Assembly (NCBI GenBank): GCA_021823365.1
Contig: JAKAOD010000005.1
Coordinates: 1 to 17,945 of the forward strand
Direction: 5' to 3'
DNA from: Actinomycetes bacterium
GTDB taxonomy: Bacteria; Actinomycetota; Acidimicrobiia; Acidimicrobiales; Bog-793
DNA length: 17,945 bases
Shown here: in pieces, positions 12,756-17,945 of the stretch
Numbering within the stretch: the stretch's first letter is position 1
How the letters are laid out: each line of letters begins with the position of its first letter
Made by a program: the position numbers and the translations under genes
Notes under the pieces: generated by a model
What the model was told of the DNA's origin: nothing
Databases searched by the model: none
Seen by the model: the letters and a program-made list of their open reading frames with translations, nothing else

Positions 12756-13550
12756 ATGACGAGACGTTCCAGTCGGCTCTTGGCGGCTCCGCTGCTCGCC
12801 GGGGCGTCGCTCGGCGCGCTCGGCCTCGGCACCGTGCCACAGAACGCGCCTGCCGCGCCCGCCGCCAAGGTGGCTCGTGCCGATGCACGCACGGCGAAGG
12901 GCACCGGCGCGGCGGCCCTGGCGAAGTCGATCAACCTCGTCGCAGCCGACATGCCGAAGGGCGAGAAGTGGGCGAGCGCGCCGCAGGGCAAGAGCGACAA
13001 GGTGGCGAACGCCGCCGGGGTGCAGGCAGCACGCTGCCTCGACGGGGCTGGCGCGGCGACCGGCGACCCCTTCGGCGCGAGCGATGTCGTCGCCGGCGCC
13101 GTGCTCGCCGACGTGAAGTCGCTGCAGTTCTACCCGAAGTCGTCGACCCTCACGCACCTGCCCGCTGCGAACACCGAGGTCGTCGTCGTGAAGAGCGCGA
13201 CCGACGCGCGCAAGGACCTCGTGGCGGTCGGTGCGAAGAAGGCGCTTGCCTGCATGGGGACGCTGTTCGCGGTCCAGAGCGGTCAGCAGGGGAGCGGGAA
13301 GGTGAAGGTCTCGACGAGCTTCGTCAAAGCCCCCCGCTACGGCAGTGCCCCACCGGTATGGGACCGCTTCGTCGCGACCGGCGGCAACCTCCCGAACGCG
13401 CTGAAGCTCTACAACGACGAGGCGTTCTACGTGCAGGGCCCCGCCGAGGTGTCCTTCTCCTTCCTCAACCTCGGCTCGCCGTTCAAGAGGGCCTGGGCGA
13501 CGGCGGTCATCGAGTCGGTGATGGCGAGGGCGGCGAAGCTGGCCCGCTGA
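12756..13550 (+). CDS. Secreted protein of unknown function
   Basis: A 264-residue predicted exported protein. The N-terminus has an Arg-rich start (MTRRSSR), a hydrophobic core (about 8-25) and Ala-Pro-rich residues with possible signal peptidase I sites around 33-40. There is no lipobox cysteine. The mature part has an alternating helix/strand look, with SINLVAADMPKGEKW (58-72) near the start and a C-terminal helix (about 245-264). Two cysteines, Cys94 and Cys166, could form a disulfide bond. SFSFLNLGSPF (233-243) and EVVVVKSATDARKDL (141-155) are strand-like. I do not recognise the family, though lipoprotein-like sensor domains of actinobacteria have a similar pattern. ATG 12756 fits the signal peptide and the -10 six bases upstream. 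Upstream in-frame extension to 12636 would bury the signal peptide. Confidence 0.72.
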   Translation: MTRRSSRLLAAPLLAGASLGALGLGTVPQNAPAAPAAKVARADARTAKGTGAAALAKSINLVAADMPKGEKWASAPQGKSDKVANAAGVQAARCLDGAGAATGDPFGASDVVAGAVLADVKSLQFYPKSSTLTHLPAANTEVVVVKSATDARKDLVAVGAKKALACMGTLFAVQSGQQGSGKVKVSTSFVKAPRYGSAPPVWDRFVATGGNLPNALKLYNDEAFYVQGPAEVSFSFLNLGSPFKRAWATAVIESVMARAAKLAR

Positions 13551-13666
13551 GCGGCGCCTCGGCGTCCTCGCCCAGCCGGTCTCGCCGGAGCCATCGTCCC
13601 CGGTCAGGGCAGCACGGCGGCTCCTCTGCCTGCCTTTGCCTTACCATCGCAGCACATTCGGCCTGC
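13551..13666. other. Convergent gap between secreted-protein and Rrf2 genes
   Basis: This 116-bp stretch has no convincing gene. The only structure seen is GGAGCC (13587-13592) pairing with GGCTCC (13619-13624) across a 26-base loop, a weak terminator candidate. Confidence 0.3.
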
Positions 13667-14134
13667 TCACGCGCCGGCGCGCTCGACGGCGTCGCCGGGC
13701 GGGCCGGCGCCGCCGGCTCCGGCCGCGGCGTCACTTGCGGCCAGCTCGGCCAAGGAGGTCTTCCCAAGGAGGTCTCTCAGCTGGCCGATCGCAGCCGACC
13801 AGCGCGCATGGAGCGGGCCGGCATCCTCCCACCGCCGCGTCTCCTCGCCGAAGGCGCACCGTTCGGCGTGCAGCGGTCCCTCGGCCGCCTCGATCACCTC
13901 GAGCGCGCTGATCTGCGACGGCGGCCGGGTGAGCCAGTAGCCACCGTCGCGGCCGGCCCTCGACAACGCCAGTCGGGCGCGCACCAAGTCGCCGAGGATC
14001 TGCGAGGCGAACGTCCGCGGCACCGCCGTGTCGGCGACGAGTTCTCGGATCTTGCGCGGCGAGCCCGTGTCGTAGGAGCGGGCCAGCGCGATCGCCGCAC
14101 GCATCACGTAGTCCCCGCGCTTGGACAGCGCCAT
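13667..14134 (-). CDS. Rrf2 family transcriptional regulator, single-cysteine type
   Basis: A 155-residue Rrf2-family winged-helix protein. MALSKRGDYVMRAAIALA (1-18) is the classic N-terminus. The recognition helix region is VPRTFASQILGDLVRARLALSRAG (38-61), and the wing is RDGGYWLTRPPSQISALEVIEAAEG (62-86). In Fe-S sensing members (IscR, NsrR, RsrR) several cysteines follow this point. Here only Cys93 (ERCAFGEE) is present in the whole protein, while Asp8, a cluster ligand in some NsrR proteins, is kept. The C-terminus (about 132-155) is Ala/Gly-rich. ATG 14134 is taken; GTG 14140, two codons earlier, is possible. It is last in a minus-strand redox operon, 86 bases after the oxidoreductase stop, and an inverted repeat (14141-14159) lies at its start. 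It probably controls that operon or itself (inference). Confidence 0.88.
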   Translation of the reverse strand: MALSKRGDYVMRAAIALARSYDTGSPRKIRELVADTAVPRTFASQILGDLVRARLALSRAGRDGGYWLTRPPSQISALEVIEAAEGPLHAERCAFGEETRRWEDAGPLHARWSAAIGQLRDLLGKTSLAELAASDAAAGAGGAGPPGDAVERAGA

Positions 14135-14140
14135 GTCCAC

Positions 14141-14159
14141 GCCGGATCACCGTTCCGGC
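14141..14159. repeat. Inverted repeat at the Rrf2 gene start
   Basis: GCCGGA (14141-14146), seven-base spacer, TCCGGC (14154-14159). It lies immediately upstream of the Rrf2 start codons, in the place expected for an autoregulatory operator. A six-base GC palindrome can easily occur by chance here. Confidence 0.35.
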
Positions 14160-14220
14160 GCAGCACGCGTCGCACAGCGGGGCGGCCGCGGGCTGCGGCT
14201 CCGACGGCTCCCGCCGCCGG

Positions 14221-16431
14221 TCACGAGGCGCCCGACGCGGCGGCGGGCGCGGCGGCGGGCGCGCCCGCCCCCTTGCGGGCGCCCGCAAGGGCCTTGCGGG
14301 CGAGCGCGATTGCCGCCACGTCCCCGCGGCCGCGTCGCAGCGCCGACGACGCCACGACCCGCGCGCCGCGACCCGCCAGGGCCCTCGCCATGATGTCGAG
14401 CGTCGAGCGCGGGTTGACGTCGTAGGTGCAGAAGACCGCGGCGGGCAGCCCGCCGAGTCGGGGCAGCTCGTCGAGCCATGCCCGGGCCGCCCGGGACGGG
14501 CCGACCTTTGCGACCACCATGCCCTCGACCCAGCTGCCCACCACGAGCAGGTCCGTGGCGGCGAGCTCGTCCGCCCCGACACGCTCGATCGGCAGCACGC
14601 GCACCCCGAGGCCCTTCGCCGCCAGCTCGTCGCCCACTTTGCGGGCGACGCCGGCGGTGCGACCGCCGGCGCTGGCGTAGCAGACGAGCGCGCGACGCGG
14701 CTCCGGCCGCCCCTTGCCGGGCCGGCTCGGACGCCCGGCGATGATCGCCGACGCCGCGCGCCGGCCCTGGGCCATCGCCTCGACCACCGTGGCCGGTCCC
14801 GTGAGCGCGTCCCCGATGACCCAGAGCCGCTCGCGCACCGGCAGCGACGCCGCGCGCAGGCCGATCTCACGACCCAGCGCCAGCTGCCCGACGGCGTTGC
14901 GATGCGCGACGTCCGACGCAGGGTTGGCGAGGACGCCTGAAGCCGTCCACTGCCGGTCCGGCAAGCCGGTCGCCTGCCGCCTGACCGGGGTGCCCGGCAG
15001 GGATCGGGCGATCGCAGGGTCGACGCGGTAGCCCATCGCCATCACCACGAGGTCGATGTCGAGAACCTCCTCCCCGCCGCTCACCACCTTGGGCGGTCGG
15101 TCCGCTCGCGTCTGGACGGTCCGCGCCACGTGCGCGCTCCGCACCCGTTTCCCGTCGCCCTCCAGTCGCGTCACCGTCCCCGAGAAACGGATCCCGACGC
15201 CCTCGCGCCACGCCTCGTCGAGCTCGTCGGGGCGGGCGAGGGCGAAGCGCCGGTCCAGCCAGTCGACGCAGGTCGCGTCGAGGCCCAGCCGGCGAGCCGT
15301 CCGGGCGACGTCCATCGCCGTGTTTCCGGCGCCGAGGACGAGCACGTGGCCGGGATGGGCGGCGCCGCCCGCGGCGGGGAGCCCCATGGTGGCGAGCCAG
15401 GCGTCCCGCGCCCCGGTCTGCAGCGCCGCCTGTCCCGTCTTCAAGAAGGTCGTGGCGTCGGTCACCCCCTCGAGGTCGGCGCCCGGGATCGGCAGCCGAA
15501 CGGGCACGCTCGCCCCCGTCGCCACGATGACCGCGTCGTGCTCGGCGAGCAGCCGGTCGAGGCCCTCGGCGTCGATCTCGACGCCGCACCGCACCTCGAC
15601 GCCGGCCGCCTCGAGCTGACGCCATGGGCGAGCTGCCACCGCCTCGGGGAGGGTGAAGTCGGGGATGCCCCATCCGAGCAGCCCCGAGGGGACGGCGTCC
15701 TTCTCGTAGACGGTCACCGACGCGCCCGCTTCGAGGAGGGACCAGGCGGCTCCGATCGCCCCCGGGCCGGCGCCGACCACGCCGACCGACATCTCGACGT
15801 CGGGGCCGGGATCCGGCGGTGGGACCGGGAGGTTGTCGGTGACGAAGCGCTCGAGCTGGCCGATGGCGACCGGCGTCCCTCCGGCCAACGACCACGTGCA
15901 GGCCCCCTCGCACTGAGCTGCCTGGTTGCACACCCGGGAGCAGACGTCGGGGAGCACGCTCGTGCGCTGCAGGATCTCGTGGGCGCCAGCGAGGTCCCGG
16001 TCACGAACGGCGGCGATGAACCCCGGGATGTCGTTGTGCGCGGGGCAGCCCCGCACGCACGTCGGGTCCGGGCAGGTGAGGCACCGTTGCGCCTCGGCCA
16101 GCGCCGACTCCCAGGTCGGAAAGCCGCGCCGGACCTCGGTCGCGTCGCCGAGAAGCCGAGCGGGGTGCACCACGTCGGCAGCTGTGCGGGGGGCGACCAG
16201 CATGGGCCCGTCGACCTTGATGGCGCTGAACGGGCACGTGCGCACGCACTGGCGGCAGCCCACGCAGATCTCGTCGTCGCCTGCCGCCACCCAGCGCTCG
16301 GTGTCCATGCGCAGCGCGCCGGCCGGGCACCGCACGACGCACTCCTGACATCCCGCGCAGCGGTCCTCTATCACCTCGACGCGGGGACGGCCAGTCTCCG
16401 CGTGGCGTTCGTCGATCATTGCAATGGCCAT
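14221..16431 (-). CDS. Ferredoxin / GltD-like NAD(P)H oxidoreductase / flavodoxin-like fusion
   Basis: A 736-residue multi-domain redox protein. Residues 25-67 hold two ferredoxin-type [4Fe-4S] motifs (CAGCQECVVRCP and CVGCRQCVRTCP). Residues 117-178 match the GltD-type Fe-S domain (CLTCPDPTCVRGCPAHNDIP, then Cys164, 168, 174, 178). Residues about 214-565 are the FAD/NAD(P) two-dinucleotide-fold module: FAD loop GAGPGAIG (220-227), NAD(P) loop GAGNTAMD (367-374), and GDALTGPATVVEAMAQGRRAA (540-560). Residues about 580-715 form a flavodoxin-like domain with CYASAGGRTAG (584-594) as phosphate loop; an Ala/Pro/Gly tail ends it. GltD-like proteins move electrons between NAD(P)H and Fe-S centres; with no glutamate synthase large subunit here, glutamate synthesis is unlikely. 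ATG 16431 has a strong GAGGAGG site. The gene follows the polyferredoxin by 31 bases. Confidence 0.9.
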   Translation of the reverse strand: MAIAMIDERHAETGRPRVEVIEDRCAGCQECVVRCPAGALRMDTERWVAAGDDEICVGCRQCVRTCPFSAIKVDGPMLVAPRTAADVVHPARLLGDATEVRRGFPTWESALAEAQRCLTCPDPTCVRGCPAHNDIPGFIAAVRDRDLAGAHEILQRTSVLPDVCSRVCNQAAQCEGACTWSLAGGTPVAIGQLERFVTDNLPVPPPDPGPDVEMSVGVVGAGPGAIGAAWSLLEAGASVTVYEKDAVPSGLLGWGIPDFTLPEAVAARPWRQLEAAGVEVRCGVEIDAEGLDRLLAEHDAVIVATGASVPVRLPIPGADLEGVTDATTFLKTGQAALQTGARDAWLATMGLPAAGGAAHPGHVLVLGAGNTAMDVARTARRLGLDATCVDWLDRRFALARPDELDEAWREGVGIRFSGTVTRLEGDGKRVRSAHVARTVQTRADRPPKVVSGGEEVLDIDLVVMAMGYRVDPAIARSLPGTPVRRQATGLPDRQWTASGVLANPASDVAHRNAVGQLALGREIGLRAASLPVRERLWVIGDALTGPATVVEAMAQGRRAASAIIAGRPSRPGKGRPEPRRALVCYASAGGRTAGVARKVGDELAAKGLGVRVLPIERVGADELAATDLLVVGSWVEGMVVAKVGPSRAARAWLDELPRLGGLPAAVFCTYDVNPRSTLDIMARALAGRGARVVASSALRRGRGDVAAIALARKALAGARKGAGAPAAAPAAASGAS

Positions 16432-16462
16432 CGAGCTCCTCCTCGCCCCGGACCGTCGCCTG

Positions 16463-17945
16463 TCAGCTCGCGGCGTGCATGAGCACGTACATGACGCTCG
16501 CCGCCGCACCGCAGCCGAGGACGACCCCGAGGGTCGTCAGCCGTATTCCGAGGGCGCTCCGGCTCACCGGCACGAGCTCCCGCCCGGCGATCCGCCACGT
16601 CGCCCACGCCGCAGCCGCCGTACCGGCGATGATCACCGCGACCTGGACCACCACGATCCAGCCGTTGGAGAGGATGTGGAAGCCGTAGATCGACGACTTG
16701 GCGGAGCCGTACCCGGCGATGTGGGCGACCGCCGGCACCACCCGAGCCGCGTGCTTGAAGAACTTCGGCAGCTGGCGGGCGAAGTAGTCCGCACCCACCA
16801 CGGGGATGAGCCCGTAGGTCATCGGGACGAAGAAGCTCCGGAAGCGCGATCGGCGGTCGACGAAGCTCTGCGGGCCCGTGCCGGACTGCACCGTTCGTCC
16901 GAGCGCCTGCGCGATCAGCCACGCCACTCCGGCGGTGAGCAGCGTCACCACGGCGATGACCGCGAGGTAGTCGACAGGGTCGGGATAGTGCGGGAAGCCG
17001 AGGTTGGCATTCAGCCAGCCGTCCATCGAAGCGAAGACGTTGGTGGCGTTGAACTGCTGGTAGACGACGAGCCCCCAGAGCATGGCGATGCCCCAGGCGA
17101 CGTCGGCGCGCCGCCGGCGCGGGGCGACGACCGACGTGAGCGGCCGCTGCAGGAACAGCCCGACGTTGCCTTCCGAGCAGCCCTTGTAGCACTCCGAGCA
17201 CAGGCCGCAAGCGAGGTTGGAATCGGCGCTGCCGGGCCAGGTGTACCAGGGGCAGCCGTAGCCGTTGGTCCCGCCCCGCATGCAGTCCTTGGTGCGGCAC
17301 GAGAGGCACACCTCGCGGTCCTTGGTCCGGAACCCGGCGACCGAGCCCATCGACCCCACGGTCCCGATCAACGTCGTGAGCGGGCAGACGTAGCGGCAGA
17401 AGGTTCGCCGCTCGAACACGAGGAAGAAGATGAGGGCGGAGCTGACGATGCCGACCACCATCCAGGACGTGTCCGCCGGGTTGCCGGGGCCGGCGATGTT
17501 GAAGAACTCCTCGATCCAGGTGAGGAGGAGGAAGCTCGCCACCGGGATCAGGAACCCGAGCCGGGCGAGCGGCTCGGGGAACTTGCGCCCCAGTCCCAAT
17601 GCCTTCTGCGTGCGCTGCCAGAAGGCTCGCCGCTGCACCCACTCGGCGAAGCCGCCGAAGGGGCACATCGCGCACCACGCCCGCCCGACGACGACCATCA
17701 TGACGAAGACCAGGCAGAACCACACGTACCAGGTGATGGCGGCGCCGAAGTTGAGCCCGGGGATCGCCGTCCCGGCCAGCCCGACGAAGATCACGGTCCA
17801 GAAGACGATCTGGTTCGGCAGGATCAGGAGGAACTGGAACTTCCGGTTGCGCACGAGGCGCGCGACGAGCGGGTTGCGCGTCAGCTCCAGCCCGGGCTCC
17901 GGGTCCGACGCCGCGAACCGCTCCGTGATTCCCGTCCGGGTCGGA
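16463..17945 (-). CDS. NapH/NosR-like membrane polyferredoxin (5' end probably outside window)
   Basis: An integral membrane Fe-S protein of at least 463 residues (numbered from GTG 17854). About eight hydrophobic helices occur, four before and four after the cysteine-rich part. Cysteines: CAMCP (61, 64), CRYVCP (153, 157), Cys183-x2-186-x4-191-x9-201 and Cys216-x2-219-x2-222-x3-226. The last eight fit two [4Fe-4S] clusters; the CxxCP and CxxxCP pairs are typical of NapH/NosR/CcoG-type membrane proteins. Such proteins pass electrons between quinones and soluble partners. The frame stays open to the window edge without a stop, and the upstream text (LELTRNPLVARL) looks family-like, so the true start probably lies beyond 17945. 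No in-frame ATG, GTG or TTG occurs upstream of 17854 within the window. The fused oxidoreductase is the likely soluble partner. Confidence 0.88.
   Translation of the reverse strand, partial: PTRTGITERFAASDPEPGLELTRNPLVARLVRNRKFQFLLILPNQIVFWTVIFVGLAGTAIPGLNFGAAITWYVWFCLVFVMMVVVGRAWCAMCPFGGFAEWVQRRAFWQRTQKALGLGRKFPEPLARLGFLIPVASFLLLTWIEEFFNIAGPGNPADTSWMVVGIVSSALIFFLVFERRTFCRYVCPLTTLIGTVGSMGSVAGFRTKDREVCLSCRTKDCMRGGTNGYGCPWYTWPGSADSNLACGLCSECYKGCSEGNVGLFLQRPLTSVVAPRRRRADVAWGIAMLWGLVVYQQFNATNVFASMDGWLNANLGFPHYPDPVDYLAVIAVVTLLTAGVAWLIAQALGRTVQSGTGPQSFVDRRSRFRSFFVPMTYGLIPVVGADYFARQLPKFFKHAARVVPAVAHIAGYGSAKSSIYGFHILSNGWIVVVQVAVIIAGTAAAAWATWRIAGRELVPVSRSALGIRLTTLGVVLGCGAAASVMYVLMHAAS

Noticed and set aside
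12617..14425. Plus-strand open frame (602 codons)
   Set aside because: Out-of-frame shadow of the secreted-protein gene and antisense of Rrf2; no domain is visible.
14221..16431. Glutamate synthase small subunit (gltD)
   Set aside because: The central module matches, but the N-terminal ferredoxins, the C-terminal flavodoxin-like domain, the polyferredoxin neighbour and the absence of gltB argue against a glutamate synthase role.
15130..16482. Plus-strand open frame (450 codons) opposite the fusion oxidoreductase
   Set aside because: Antisense to a protein with many conserved cysteine and nucleotide-binding motifs.

Overview
This is a very GC-rich, densely coded bacterial chromosome segment. 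Several families point to Actinomycetota: a DUF2469 protein, a DUF2510 protein, an actinobacterial-type small zinc protein, and the order (probable rnhB end)-DUF2469-yraN-comM/yifB-dprA. A lineage near Acidimicrobiia would fit, but that is inference. Many GTG starts and repeated 'TANNNT, six bases, start codon' arrangements suggest frequent leaderless transcription.

Left part (1-6193): a plus-strand block of DUF2469, yraN, comM-like AAA+ ATPase, dprA and an M48 metallopeptidase. It is interrupted by two minus-strand genes, a DUF2510 membrane protein and a small Cys/His zinc protein. YraN, ComM and DprA are the usual DNA uptake/processing neighbourhood. A perfect 12-bp-arm inverted repeat lies in the divergent gap before comM.

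Middle (6227-12492): mostly minus-strand metabolic and housekeeping genes: a nucleotidyltransferase, a CDF cation transporter, a class IV aminotransferase (aminodeoxychorismate-lyase-like), a RecB-like PD-(D/E)XK nuclease with an Fe-S cysteine set, a PAP2 phosphatase, a ChbG/HpnK-type deacetylase and a small zinc-ribbon protein. A plus-strand NfuA/NifU C-terminal protein is divergent from the nucleotidyltransferase, and their -10 elements overlap. Between the zinc-ribbon gene and the nuclease lies a remnant of a MetE-like (methionine synthase II) gene. Its N-terminal ~90 residues run straight, in another frame, into a family motif from near the C-terminus, so most of the middle is gone.

Right part (12756-17945): a plus-strand secreted protein of unknown function, then a minus-strand redox operon. 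In transcription order the operon holds a NapH/NosR-like membrane polyferredoxin (its 5' end probably lies beyond the window), a fused ferredoxin / GltD-like NAD(P)H:FAD oxidoreductase / flavodoxin-like protein, and an Rrf2-family regulator with only one cysteine. The predicted system carries electrons between NAD(P)H, FAD, several Fe-S clusters, a possible FMN and the membrane. Its physiological donor and acceptor cannot be read from this window, and it is the best candidate here for an undescribed system.

No tRNA, rRNA, CRISPR array, insertion sequence or phage gene was recognised. No gene-free stretch exceeds 300 bases.
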